Of a stretch of DNA of 19,495 nucleotides, positions 8,924-16,908 are shown piece after piece; the stretch's first letter is position 1; each line of letters begins with the position of its first letter. This DNA is from a bacterium (GTDB lineage: Bacteria; Bacillota; Bacilli; Lactobacillales; Streptococcaceae). The notes below the pieces were generated by a model. The model saw only the letters and a program-made list of their open reading frames with translations, did no database searches and was not told the origin of the DNA. A program made the position numbers and the translations under genes. The stretch lies in contig CAJNDD010000031.1 of assembly GCA_905221435.1 (NCBI GenBank), positions 1 to 19,495 of the forward strand, written 5' to 3'.

Positions 8924-10579
8924 ATGTCATTTGACGGATTTTTTTTACACCACATGGTTGAGGAATTGCGAAGAGAGTTAGTCAATGGTCGCATCCAGAA
9001 AATCAATCAACCTTTTGAACAAGAGTTGGTCCTGCAAATCCGCAGCAATCGCCAAAGCCATCGTCTGCTCCTTTCTGCTCATCCCGTTTTTGGACGCATT
9101 CAGCTGACCCAAACGACCTTTGAAAATCCAGCCCAACCTTCTACTTTTATCATGGTTTTGAGAAAGTATTTACAAGGCGCCGTGATTGAGTCGATCGAGC
9201 AGATTGAAAATGACCGAATCGTGGAAATTACAGTTTCCAATAAAAACGAGATTGGGGACCATATTCAGGCTACACTGATTATCGAGATTATGGGCAAACA
9301 CAGCAATATTCTCCTCGTGGATAAAAGTAGCCATAAAATCCTCGAAGTCATCAAACACGTCGGCTTTTCACAAAATAGCTACCGCACCTTACTTCCAGGT
9401 TCGACCTATATCGCTCCACCGAGTACGGAAGCTCTCAATCCTTTTACTGTCAAGGATGAAAAGCTCTTTGAAATCCTGCAAACCCAAGAACTAACAGCAA
9501 AAAATCTTCAAAGTCTCTTTCAAGGTCTGGGACGCGATACAGCAAATGAATTAGAAAGTCTATTGGTTCATGATAAACTATCCACTTTCCGAAACTTCTT
9601 CGGGCAAGAAACCAAGCCTTACCTAACAGAGACTTCCTTCAGCCCAGTTCCTTTTGCAAATCATGTGGGAGAGCCTTTTGCCAGTCTTTCGGATCTCTTA
9701 GATACCTATTATAAGGATAAAGCCGAGCACGACCGCGTTAAACAGCAAGCTAGCGAACTGATTCGTCGTGTTGAAAATGAACTTCAGAAAAATCGACATA
9801 AGCTTAAAAAACAAGAAAAAGAGTTACTAGCGACAGACAATGCTGAGGAATTTCGCCAAAAAGGGGAATTGCTGACAACCTTCCTTCATCAAGTACCTAA
9901 TGACCAAGATCAGGTTACCTTGGACAACTACTACACCAATCAACCTATCACCATTGCGCTTAATAAGGCCTTGACTCCCAGCCAGAATGCCCAACGCTAT
10001 TTTAAACGTTACCAGAAACTCAAAGAAGCTGTCAAATACTTGACTGAGTTGATTGAAGAAACCAAGGCAACCATTCTTTATCTAGAAAGTGTGGAGACTG
10101 TGCTCAATCAAGCAGGGCTGGAGGAAATCGCTGAAATCCGTGAAGAATTGATCCAAACAGGCTTTATTAGAAGACGCCAACGCGAGAAAATTCAGAAACG
10201 CAAAAAACCAGAACAGTATCTGGCAAGCGATGGGAAGACCATTATCTATGTCGGTCGAAACAACCTGCAAAACGAAGAATTGACCTTTAAAATGGCCCGC
10301 AAGGAGGAACTTTGGTTCCATGCCAAGGACATTCCTGGAAGCCACGTCGTCATCTCAGGAAATCTCAATCCTTCTGACGAAGTCAAGACAGACGCAGCCG
10401 AACTAGCTGCCTACTTCTCCAAAGGGCGCTTGTCAAATCTCGTGCAGGTGGATATGATTGAAGTTAAAAAACTCAACAAACCAACTGGTGGAAAACCCGG
10501 TTTTGTAACCTATACCGGACAAAAGACCCTCCGCGTTACACCAGACCCAGAAAAAATCGCATCTATGAAAAAAACCTGA
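8924..10579 (+). CDS. rqcH: RqcH (NFACT family), the PavA/FbpA fibronectin-binding homologue
   Basis: The 551 residues match streptococcal PavA, first described as a fibronectin-binding adherence protein without a signal peptide. Its family, NFACT/Rqc2/RqcH, recruits tRNA-Ala to stalled 50S subunits and directs C-terminal alanine tailing in ribosome quality control, shown for Bacillus subtilis RqcH. Residues 97-98 are Asp-Arg (in ENDRIVEI), the pair needed for NFACT-N function in B. subtilis. A coiled-coil middle (about 265-430) is followed by the C-terminal NFACT-R domain (ASDGKTIIYVGRNN onward to LWFHAKDIPGSHVVI). The start at 8924 is fixed by AAGGAGAG 5-6 nt upstream; the frame extends nine codons further up without an SD. 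There is no export signal, so the intracellular role is the better-supported one. Confidence 0.95.
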   Translation: MSFDGFFLHHMVEELRRELVNGRIQKINQPFEQELVLQIRSNRQSHRLLLSAHPVFGRIQLTQTTFENPAQPSTFIMVLRKYLQGAVIESIEQIENDRIVEITVSNKNEIGDHIQATLIIEIMGKHSNILLVDKSSHKILEVIKHVGFSQNSYRTLLPGSTYIAPPSTEALNPFTVKDEKLFEILQTQELTAKNLQSLFQGLGRDTANELESLLVHDKLSTFRNFFGQETKPYLTETSFSPVPFANHVGEPFASLSDLLDTYYKDKAEHDRVKQQASELIRRVENELQKNRHKLKKQEKELLATDNAEEFRQKGELLTTFLHQVPNDQDQVTLDNYYTNQPITIALNKALTPSQNAQRYFKRYQKLKEAVKYLTELIEETKATILYLESVETVLNQAGLEEIAEIREELIQTGFIRRRQREKIQKRKKPEQYLASDGKTIIYVGRNNLQNEELTFKMARKEELWFHAKDIPGSHVVISGNLNPSDEVKTDAAELAAYFSKGRLSNLVQVDMIEVKKLNKPTGGKPGFVTYTGQKTLRVTPDPEKIASMKKT

Positions 10580-10600
10580 TTTCAAGTGAATTCAGGATTT
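10575..10600. terminator. Bidirectional terminator between rqcH and deoD
   Basis: The arms CCTGA and TCAGG (10575-10579 and 10592-10596), continued by TT/AA pairs after one mismatch, form a hairpin with T-rich flanks on both strands (ATTTTCTTTT on plus, TTTTTTT on minus). The rqcH stop codon lies inside the stem. It serves the convergent genes rqcH (plus) and deoD (minus). Confidence 0.75.
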
Positions 10601-10611
10601 TCTTTTACATT

Positions 10612-11322
10612 TTACTCTGCAATCAAGGTTTCCAAACCAACCTTCATCATATCGGTGAAGGTGTTTTGGCGTTCTTCTGCAGTGGTGTCCTCATCTGGAT
10701 TGACCAAGCTATCAGAAATGGTCATGATAGCAAGTGCATCAACGTGGTGTTGGGCAGCAAGATAGTAAAGAGCTGCTGCTTCCATTTCCACAGCCTTAAC
10801 TCCCCATTTACCAAGTTCGATGTTCTTTTCAAAATAGTTTGAATAAAAAACATCTGATGACAAAACATTCCCAACGTGGGTGGTCATACCGAGTTCTTTG
10901 GCGATATGGTAGGCCTTATCCAACAAATTAAAACTTGCAATTTGTGGAAAATCATACTGTGGCCAGTCGTTGCGGATAATGTTTGAGTTGGTTGCAGCTG
11001 CTTGCGCCAAGACCAATTCACGTACGTGGACATCTTCATTCAAAGAACCAGCAGTTCCCACACGGATCAATTTCTTTACACCGTAGTCCACAATCAACTC
11101 ACGCGCATAGATCGAAATGGATGGCATCCCCATCCCAGTTCCCATGACAGATACACGATGGCCCTTGTAAGTACCAGTGTAGCCAAACATGTTACGCACT
11201 TCGTTAAAACAAACAGCATCTTCAAGGAAATTCTCCGCAATAAATTTCGCACGAAGAGGATCCCCCGGAAGAAGAATTTTATCAGCAATTTCACCCTGCT
11301 GAGCAGCAATATGGATAGACAT
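10612..11322 (-). CDS. deoD: Purine nucleoside phosphorylase, DeoD type
   Basis: This hexameric-type phosphorylase splits purine (deoxy)nucleosides with phosphate into the free base and (deoxy)ribose-1-phosphate. The 236 residues contain H5, the phosphate loop GDPLRAK (20-26), RVGTAG (87-92), VEMEA (178-182) for ribose binding and the catalytic S203-D204, numbered as in the E. coli enzyme. No clear Shine-Dalgarno is seen before the ATG, which is unusual beside its neighbours. A 14-bp leader hairpin ends about 46 nt upstream. It works beside PunA, which prefers guanosine and inosine. It is separated from the punA group by about 450 bp, so it may have its own promoter, which I could not find. 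Confidence 0.96.
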   Translation of the reverse strand: MSIHIAAQQGEIADKILLPGDPLRAKFIAENFLEDAVCFNEVRNMFGYTGTYKGHRVSVMGTGMGMPSISIYARELIVDYGVKKLIRVGTAGSLNEDVHVRELVLAQAAATNSNIIRNDWPQYDFPQIASFNLLDKAYHIAKELGMTTHVGNVLSSDVFYSNYFEKNIELGKWGVKAVEMEAAALYYLAAQHHVDALAIMTISDSLVNPDEDTTAEERQNTFTDMMKVGLETLIAE

Positions 11323-11367
11323 AATTTATGATACAAAGAGCGAGAAGAAAACGACTGAAAATTAGGA

Positions 11368-11400
11368 ATCTGACGAGAAATCCTGATTTCTCAGTCAGAT
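11368..11400 (-). promoter_or_regulatory. Strong hairpin in the deoD leader
   Basis: Positions 11368-11381 (ATCTGACGAGAAAT) pair with 11386-11400 over 14 bp, with a single bulged A at 11393 and a 4-nt loop. On the minus strand it ends 46 nt before the deoD start and is followed by an A/T-rich stretch without a long T run. It may be a terminator of the upstream operon, an attenuator, or an mRNA stabiliser. Confidence 0.5.
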
Positions 11401-11413
11401 CATCTATTTTCCG

Positions 11414-11458
11414 AGTTTTCCGCTCGTGTTCAAATTTGAACACACGCTCTACCTTTCT
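11414..11458. repeat. Palindromic repeat element, copy A
   Basis: This is about 45 bp, starting AGTTTTCCGCTCGTG and ending GCTCTACCTTTCT. The core GTGTTCAAATTTGAACAC (11426-11443) is a perfect 18-bp palindrome. A second copy lies 266 bp away at 11680-11725. Confidence 0.75.
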
Positions 11459-11679
11459 TTATTGTAAATGTGATAGTCAAAAGGATACCAAACCCGTCAA
11501 AAAGCGAAGGGAAAATAGGATGTGAGTGCAGTGAGCGATGCTCGCTAGACCAACTATCTTTTTCCCACTGCTTTTAGGGTGGGTTCAATTCCTTTCTTTC
11601 TTAATTTAGATGATAATTAGGAAAATAGCACGGGTTCAATTCAAAACCAAACTACCCTACATTTCAAGGTTTTTAGAAA

Positions 11680-11725
11680 AGTTTTCCGCTCGTGTTCAAA
11701 TCTGAACACTTCGCTCTACCTTTCT
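11680..11725. repeat. Palindromic repeat element, copy B
   Basis: It repeats copy A almost exactly in direct orientation. The palindrome core at 11692-11709 has one change (C for T near the centre), and one or two bases differ just after it (ACTTCGCTC against ACACGCTC). It lies about 50 bp beyond the LemA-like gene. Confidence 0.75.
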
Positions 11726-11776
11726 ATAATTTTTTAAGTTCTAAATAGAATCTAGACTTTTGATACTAAGCGTAAA

Positions 11777-12490
11777 TTATAGGTACTCTTTTTCAAATAG
11801 ACCTATAGTTGTTCTTAAAAAAGCTAAAGGCAAACTATAAATCGCCTTATTGTATTCCGACACCATCTCGTTGTAGTGTAATTTTTGATTTGCAACCAGT
11901 ACTTCTGATTCTTTTATTTCCGATATCAAATCCTTGATACTTTGATCAGCAGTAACACTGGTATCTCTTTCAATCTGTTCTAAAATTTTATTCTTCGTAT
12001 CTTCTACCATAGAAGAGTGTTCATGTATGGAAGAAGTTCCAGACTCTCCATAAAATTTACGCTTTGACTCCGAATGATTTGCCTCATTTTCATCATTTGT
12101 AGAATTGTTGACAGAATGCGTTTCTTCTAATAATTCTGAGGTGTTTTTTCGAATAGACATTTTTAATTCATGGTCTACAATCTTATCCGTTAATTCACGA
12201 AGCTGGATAATTAATTTTTCAACATACTGTTCTTTAATTTCAATTGCACTATAGGAAGACCGAATATACTCTTTTAAGTTAATAATTTTATGATATTGAA
12301 ACAGAAAGACTATAATCAGATAACTCAAAACTGCTAAAACAATTGATGCTCCTTGAAATGGCTCGTAATTGGTTTCACTACCAGAATTATTAAAGGCAGC
12401 AAAGATAAATAGCCAGACCAAGGTTAGGAGAACAATTATCGAAACCCCACGGATAATTCGAAAAAATGGATTATTAAATAAATTTGACAT
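11777..12490 (-). CDS. LemA-like membrane protein
   Basis: This 237-residue protein has two N-terminal membrane helices (about 10-33 and 46-66) and a long, mostly helical and polar rest. The C-terminal end, NQKLHYNEMVSEYNKAIYSLPLAFLRT, resembles the conserved end of LemA-family proteins, and SYSAIEIKEQYVEKLIIQLREL (in part) resembles their first conserved helix. LemA function is unknown. Residues about 118-165 are a polar Asn/Ser/Glu-rich insert. I chose the second of two adjacent ATG codons because GAGGG is only one base from the first. The SD region lies in the 9-bp gap after punA, so it is probably in the rpiA-deoB-punA operon. It is clearly more AT-rich than its neighbours, and its link to nucleoside metabolism is unexplained. 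Confidence 0.7.
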   Translation of the reverse strand: MSNLFNNPFFRIIRGVSIIVLLTLVWLFIFAAFNNSGSETNYEPFQGASIVLAVLSYLIIVFLFQYHKIINLKEYIRSSYSAIEIKEQYVEKLIIQLRELTDKIVDHELKMSIRKNTSELLEETHSVNNSTNDENEANHSESKRKFYGESGTSSIHEHSSMVEDTKNKILEQIERDTSVTADQSIKDLISEIKESEVLVANQKLHYNEMVSEYNKAIYSLPLAFLRTTIGLFEKEYL

Positions 12491-12499
12491 CATACCCTC

Positions 12500-13309
12500 T
12501 TACAATTCAGCAATAATAGCTTTAAGCAAGCCTTTGAAGTCGCCTTTGACACGCTCTGTCACTTCCACAACTTCCTCGTGATTGAGTTCTTCTTGGAAAC
12601 CAGCAGCATGGTTAGTAATACATGAAATACCGAGAACTTTCAAGCCTGAGTGAGCGGCCACAATAACTTCAGGAACAGTGGACATACCAACTGCATCTGC
12701 TCCCAATGTCTTATAGGCACGAATCTCTGCAGGTGTTTCATAAGTCGGACCAGTTACACCGATATAGACACCTTCATCAAGCTTGATACCAAATTTTTTA
12801 GCCACTTCATGGGCAGTAGCACGGTATTCTGGTGTGTAGGCTTTAGACATATCTGGGAAACGTGGACCAAACTCATCCAAGTTTTCACCCATCAATGGAT
12901 TTTGCCCCGTCATGTTGATATGGTCTGAGATAGCCATCAAAGTACCAGGACCGAATCCAATACCACCAGCTGCATTGGTTACAATGACACCTTCACATCC
13001 GAGGACTTTCATCACACGTACTGGGAAAGTCACGACTTCAAGAGGATTTCCTTCATAGAAATGGAAACGACCTTGAAGAGCCAAGACCTTACGCCCTGAA
13101 AGTTCACCATATACCAATTTACCAGCGTGTCCAACTACTGTAGAGAGGCCCCAGTTTGGAATATCTGCATAATCTACTACAACTGGATTTTCGATTTCTT
13201 CTGCCAATTCTCCAAGTCCTGATCCAAGGATTAGACCAAACTCGGGAGCTTGGATTCCCTTGTCTTTCAAGAAAGCAGCTGTTTCTTTGATTTTATCTAA
13301 AAATGTCAT
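12500..13309 (-). CDS. punA: Purine nucleoside phosphorylase, PunA type
   Basis: This trimeric-type (PNP-I) phosphorylase acts on guanosine, inosine and their deoxy forms. The 269 residues show GSGLG (29-33), H61, the phosphate and ribose motif GRFHFYEG (80-87), TNAAGG (111-116), GPTYETPAE (187-195), GMSTVPE (208-214) and the base-binding N233. The start has AAGGAG upstream and overlaps the DUF1697 stop by 4 bp (ATGA). With DeoD it gives two purine phosphorylases of unlike fold and specificity, both feeding DeoB with (deoxy)ribose-1-phosphate. Confidence 0.96.
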   Translation of the reverse strand: MTFLDKIKETAAFLKDKGIQAPEFGLILGSGLGELAEEIENPVVVDYADIPNWGLSTVVGHAGKLVYGELSGRKVLALQGRFHFYEGNPLEVVTFPVRVMKVLGCEGVIVTNAAGGIGFGPGTLMAISDHINMTGQNPLMGENLDEFGPRFPDMSKAYTPEYRATAHEVAKKFGIKLDEGVYIGVTGPTYETPAEIRAYKTLGADAVGMSTVPEVIVAAHSGLKVLGISCITNHAAGFQEELNHEEVVEVTERVKGDFKGLLKAIIAEL

Positions 13310-13866
13310 TCTGTGTCTCCTTCATTATTTTTTAGCATTTGACCGATTTTGTCAAAGGTTTTTGCATTACGAATGGTGATGCTGCGATAAAAAGGCATCT
13401 TGAGCAAGTACTTGTGATAGGCAGTTGCATAGTAGGATTTTTCAGAGAATTTCCCCCAGAAAATCCCAAGTCTTCCAAAATGAACCACTTCATCTTTCAG
13501 TTCCAAACTTTCAACTTTCTCAATGACTTGATCCACATCCAAGCTCTCCGTGTAGAAGAGCACATCCTTTCGTGCCAAATCTTTGGTCCACCATTCAGGC
13601 AGATTTTCAAGTTCCGCTTCAAAGTCCTCAAGACTCAGCAAGGAAAAGCTCTGAATAAATGGATAATGGACTTCAAAGAAAGTCTCTAACTTTTCAACCA
13701 ATTGGGCTTTGGGATCTGTCGAAGTAAAGAAAATATTGCCACTGTTGATGTAGGTTTCAACTTTTTCCAGTCCCAACTCTGTCAATTCTTGTCGAAGCTC
13801 CGCCATGACAACCTTATTCTTCCCACCAACATTAATACCTCGAACCAGCAAAGCATAGCGAGTCAT
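13306..13866 (-). CDS. DUF1697 family protein
   Basis: The 186 residues match the DUF1697 family: the N-terminal YALLVRGINVGGKNKVVMAEL (in part), the YINSGNIFF motif near 39-47 and the C-terminal RNAKTFDKI segment are typical. Its function is unknown; no catalytic motif or membrane segment is evident, so it is probably cytosolic. The gene begins one base after deoB ends and overlaps punA by 4 bp, so it is firmly inside the nucleoside operon. The same gene lies between deoB and punA in pneumococci as I remember them, suggesting a linked role. Confidence 0.88.
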   Translation of the reverse strand: MTRYALLVRGINVGGKNKVVMAELRQELTELGLEKVETYINSGNIFFTSTDPKAQLVEKLETFFEVHYPFIQSFSLLSLEDFEAELENLPEWWTKDLARKDVLFYTESLDVDQVIEKVESLELKDEVVHFGRLGIFWGKFSEKSYYATAYHKYLLKMPFYRSITIRNAKTFDKIGQMLKNNEGDTE

Positions 13867-13867
13867 C

Positions 13868-15079
13868 TTATACCAATTTATCTAAGAAACTTTCCCCAAT
13901 CATGGCAGTTTCAACACCAAAGTTATCCGCAACTGTCGCTGAGATATCTGCAAAATGCCCAACTGGAATGACACCATTTCCTTTAAAGGCAGGACTGTAA
14001 GCCAACAATGGAATATATTCACGAGTATGGTCTGTTCCTGCATAGGTTGGGTCATTTCCATGGTCCGCAGTAATCAAGAGAAGATCGTCCTCTCTCATAG
14101 CAGCGATAATTTCAGGCAAGCGTTCATCAAACTCATGCAAGCAATCACGGTAACCATGAGCATTGCGGCGGTGGCCGTAAAGAGCATCAAAGTCCACCAA
14201 GTTTGTGAATGAGAATCCTTTTTCAAACTCAGCAAGTCCCATGGTCTTCAATAATGTATCAATTCCGTGGCTGTTTGACTTGTTGTGGCCCATGTCATGA
14301 TTGATACCAGCGCCATTAAAGATATCGTTGATTTTACCAACAGCGTAAGTATCGATGCCAGCTTCGTTCAATTTATCCAAAACGGTTGGTGCAAATGGGG
14401 AAACGGCCAAGTCACGACGGTTTGCCGTACGAGTGAAGTTACCTGGCTCACCAACATATGGACGAGCAATGATACGACCTAGAAGGGCAGGACGCTCAAG
14501 GGTAATCGAACGAGCGTATTCACAGATACGGTACAATTCATCCAAAGGAATGATATCTTCGTGGGCAGCAATCTGCAAAACAGGGTCAGCTGAAGTATAG
14601 ATAATCAACTCCCCAGTTTCCATCTGGCGTGGTCCAAAATCATCGATAACAGCTGTTCCTGAGTAAGGTTTGTTGGCTTCACGAATGACCTTGCGTCCTG
14701 AAAATTCTTCGATTTTTGTCAGGATTTCTTCTGGGAATCCGTTCCAGAAAGTATCGAAAGGCTCGGTAATGTTGAGTCCCATGATTTCCCAGTGACCAGT
14801 CATGGTATCCTTACCAAGGGAAACTTCTTCCAATTTTGTTGCATAACCTGTTGGATTGCTTTCAGCTGGTACAGTCTTTAGAGGAGTTTCACGAGGAATA
14901 TTTCCTAGACCGATTTTGGCCATGTTTGGCACATTCAAACCAACTGTTTTTGAAATGTGTCCGAGTGTGTCAGAAGCTCCATCTGGAACCCCTGCATTGA
15001 CAAAGTTATTGGCATCTGGTGCAGCACCGATTCCCACAGAATCCAGTACCACCAAGTGAATACGATTAAATTTTGACAT
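13868..15079 (-). CDS. deoB: Phosphopentomutase
   Basis: DeoB interconverts (deoxy)ribose-1-phosphate and the 5-phosphate, linking nucleoside breakdown to central metabolism. The 403 residues belong to the alkaline phosphatase superfamily with two Mn ions. D13 (VVLDSVGIG) binds metal. The phospho-acceptor threonine is T92 in [11 protein letters not shown]. The C-terminal metal motif reads [26 protein letters not shown] precedes the ATG. It lies 23 bp after rpiA and one base before the DUF1697 gene. Confidence 0.97.
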   Translation of the reverse strand: MSKFNRIHLVVLDSVGIGAAPDANNFVNAGVPDGASDTLGHISKTVGLNVPNMAKIGLGNIPRETPLKTVPAESNPTGYATKLEEVSLGKDTMTGHWEIMGLNITEPFDTFWNGFPEEILTKIEEFSGRKVIREANKPYSGTAVIDDFGPRQMETGELIIYTSADPVLQIAAHEDIIPLDELYRICEYARSITLERPALLGRIIARPYVGEPGNFTRTANRRDLAVSPFAPTVLDKLNEAGIDTYAVGKINDIFNGAGINHDMGHNKSNSHGIDTLLKTMGLAEFEKGFSFTNLVDFDALYGHRRNAHGYRDCLHEFDERLPEIIAAMREDDLLLITADHGNDPTYAGTDHTREYIPLLAYSPAFKGNGVIPVGHFADISATVADNFGVETAMIGESFLDKLV

Positions 15080-15102
15080 AGTCTGTCTCCTTATTTTTTT
15101 GA

Positions 15103-15786
15103 TTAGTTTGCTTTTGTTGAAGTTAAAATCTGAACACCATCTCGTCCCGCTACGATGACCTTATCCACCATTTGGTTGAACAAGCCATGCTCTACAACAC
15201 CAACGACATGGTCCAATTCTTGTCCGAAAGCAATCGGATCTTCAATGACATCCAAGGCTAGGTCAATGATAAAGTTCTGCATATCGGTCACAAAACGTTG
15301 ACCGTCTTTTTCACGGAAACTTGGTTTGTAGCCAGCTTGCTCAAACCGACGAAAGACCTGTTCTGCACCATACTGAACTACTTCCACAGGTAATTTAAAA
15401 GCACCTAGTTTCTCTACCAGTTTGCTTTCATCCACCACCCAAATGTATTCTTTTGAGGGCGTTGCGACAACCTTCTCCATCAGAAGGGCACCACCACCAC
15501 CCTTGATCCCGTTGAACTGACTATCTACTTCATCCGCCCCGTCAACCGTCACATCGACAAAGTCTACTTGATCAATCGACTTGAGTAGGATGTTTAGTCC
15601 TTCAGCCTGTTTACTGGTCACACTGGAAGTCGTTACAGCAGTAATCTGCAAACCTTCTTCCTTAATCCGACGACCGATTTCTTCCACGAAATAGTAGGCA
15701 GTTGATCCAGTACCGAGTCCAACAACCATACCATCCTTGACAAACTCAGCAGCCTTGATACCTGCCATCTTTTTCAGATTCTCCAC
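15103..15786 (-). CDS. rpiA: Ribose-5-phosphate isomerase A
   Basis: RpiA interconverts ribose-5-phosphate and ribulose-5-phosphate in the non-oxidative pentose phosphate pathway. The 227 residues show GLGTGST (23-29), DGADEVD (82-88) and [11 protein letters not shown] (95-105), which hold the phosphate-binding and catalytic residues. The start codon is GTG, placed 7 nt after GGAGG; Met-7 has no comparable site. It is the first gene of the rpiA-deoB-DUF1697-punA-lemA-like group and lies under a promoter with a possible operator, so pentose released from nucleosides can be drawn into central carbon metabolism by one transcript. Confidence 0.97.
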   Translation of the reverse strand: MENLKKMAGIKAAEFVKDGMVVGLGTGSTAYYFVEEIGRRIKEEGLQITAVTTSSVTSKQAEGLNILLKSIDQVDFVDVTVDGADEVDSQFNGIKGGGGALLMEKVVATPSKEYIWVVDESKLVEKLGAFKLPVEVVQYGAEQVFRRFEQAGYKPSFREKDGQRFVTDMQNFIIDLALDVIEDPIAFGQELDHVVGVVEHGLFNQMVDKVIVAGRDGVQILTSTKAN

Positions 15787-15815
15787 TTAAATACCTCCAA
15801 TAAAGAGCTACTTTT

Positions 15816-15851
15816 ATTATAACATGTATCCGTTTTTATTTCATGGATACA
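15816..15851 (-). promoter_or_regulatory. rpiA operon promoter with inverted-repeat operator
   Basis: On the minus strand an extended -10, TGTTATAAT, has its TATAAT at 15816-15821. Directly upstream a perfect 7-bp inverted repeat, TGTATCC (15825-15831) and GGATACA (15845-15851), has a 13-bp spacer, so the half-sites are 20 bp apart, about two helical turns. It covers the -35 region, as expected for a repressor operator. I do not recognise the regulator. Confidence 0.6.
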
Positions 15852-15856
15852 CTGGA

Positions 15857-15885
15857 AAAACCCGAACATTTTTATTTCGGGTTTT
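15857..15885 (-). terminator. Terminator of the U32 peptidase gene
   Basis: A perfect 10-bp stem (AAAACCCGAA at 15857-15866, TTCGGGTTTT at 15876-15885) with a 9-nt loop is followed by T on the minus strand. It starts 7 bp beyond the U32 gene stop and separates that gene from the rpiA operon. Confidence 0.85.
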
Positions 15886-15891
15886 GGTGTC

Positions 15892-16821
15892 CTATTTAAC
15901 CATATCAGGATCGTAATCATAGAATCCTGTATCGAGAAAACGGTTTTTAGGATGTAACTTGCGCACTTCCTCATCCAATAAGAAGGCTTGGTCATGGCTA
16001 AAGTTGCCCTCTTGTATCAAGCCACGCGCTTGAATAAAGAGTTTAGCAATCTCCACAAAGTTCTGACCTGGTGTGTAGAGTCCCTCTAGCTTCCAGTGAG
16101 TAAAGCCGTGATCCACCAACTCTGTCAATTTGGTCATCAAATCAAGGTCATTATTGGCAAAGATGTGGGTACCATGATTGTCTTCGAAGATGGAATAATG
16201 GCTTTCTGGGTCACTCGGCTCTGCCAAGAAGAGGTCACGTTTACGCGTTTTTTCATCATCGATGTGCGTGAAGTTATAGTAGTTTTGCAAGAGCGGACGC
16301 TTAGAATGATGAATGACACTAGCTCCATAAACCAACACTTCAGCAGGAATTTCCAAAATTTCTGGCATCTTGAAGAGTTCAGCAGATGGAATTTCACGCG
16401 CCAAAACCGCCTCAAAGGCCCCTGCCTTTTGACCCCAGAAGTTAATCTGACGACTGCTTGTCACCATGGTTGAAGCATCGTAAATGGTTTTAAAGGAATA
16501 GCCATCACGGTTGACCACGTAAAAGACACCTGCATCTCCTACTGTAATATAGTCTGTCTTGATTTCTTCTAAGAAGTCTAGGAAAGGCTTGATACGGTCC
16601 ATCATATCTTGGTGCATGAGGGCATTAACCGCAACAATCAATTCTTTGCCTGCTTCATGAACCAACTTAGCAATCTCACGCAATTGGTCATGACTAAAAG
16701 TCGTTGGCAGACGAAGGCCAAAATCTTTCTCACCGACATAGATACGGTCTACGCCAGCTTCAAGTAACTGTTCAACTTGTTCAATACTTTCAGCAGTTGC
16801 TGTAATAATAATCTTTTCCAT
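15892..16821 (-). CDS. Peptidase U32 family protein (YrrN-like)
   Basis: The 309 residues resemble the short U32-family proteins (Bacillus YrrN type), often paired with a longer U32 protein (YrrO). The longer relatives are linked to tRNA U34 hydroxylation (TrhP/YegQ type) and to collagenase-like activity; the short form is poorly understood. Seen here are ITATAESIEQVEQLLEAGVD at the start, GDAGVFYVV, and the HWKLEGLYTPGQ segment close to the family signature. No signal peptide is present, so secreted protease activity is unlikely. There is no SD, and a -10 box ends only 7 nt before the ATG, which suggests a leaderless mRNA. The paired long U32 gene is not adjacent in this window. Confidence 0.85.
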   Translation of the reverse strand: MEKIIITATAESIEQVEQLLEAGVDRIYVGEKDFGLRLPTTFSHDQLREIAKLVHEAGKELIVAVNALMHQDMMDRIKPFLDFLEEIKTDYITVGDAGVFYVVNRDGYSFKTIYDASTMVTSSRQINFWGQKAGAFEAVLAREIPSAELFKMPEILEIPAEVLVYGASVIHHSKRPLLQNYYNFTHIDDEKTRKRDLFLAEPSDPESHYSIFEDNHGTHIFANNDLDLMTKLTELVDHGFTHWKLEGLYTPGQNFVEIAKLFIQARGLIQEGNFSHDQAFLLDEEVRKLHPKNRFLDTGFYDYDPDMVK

Positions 16822-16828
16822 AAGAAAA

Positions 16829-16837
16829 ATTATACCA
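16829..16837 (-). promoter_or_regulatory. Extended -10 promoter of the U32 gene (leaderless start)
   Basis: The minus strand reads TGGTATAAT, with TATAAT at 16829-16834. Only 7 nt separate it from the ATG at 16821, so the predicted first transcribed base falls at or within a base or two of the start codon. Confidence 0.65.
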
Positions 16838-16908
16838 CATTTCTTAAAAATCAGCTATAAATACTGAGAGTTTCACAAAAAGTTAAACTTGTTTCTATCT
16901 TTCCCAAT

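Larger units (their letters stand above)
11323..11776. other. Non-coding gap between the LemA-like gene and deoD
   Basis: No credible gene is present; the short open frames have no SD and unlikely composition. The gap holds two copies of a 46-bp palindromic repeat, the deoD leader hairpin, and an 11-bp direct repeat GGGTTCAATTC (11581-11591 and 11632-11642). I found no consensus promoter for deoD. Confidence 0.6.

Noticed and set aside
11328..11525. 65-codon plus-strand open frame in the deoD upstream gap
   Set aside because: It runs through the leader hairpin and repeat copy A, has no SD and is Arg/Lys/Ser-rich like translated non-coding DNA.
11575..11645. GGGTTCAATTC twice, like a tRNA T-arm box
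   Set aside because: No acceptor stem, anticodon arm or D-arm can be folded around either copy; treated as a short direct repeat.
13339..13689. 116-codon plus-strand open frame opposite the DUF1697 gene
   Set aside because: Antisense shadow; the minus-strand frame has family motifs, tight operon spacing and a start overlap with its neighbours.
16096..16473. 125-codon plus-strand open frame opposite the U32 gene
   Set aside because: Antisense shadow with no ribosome binding site; the minus-strand protein is clearly a U32 family member.
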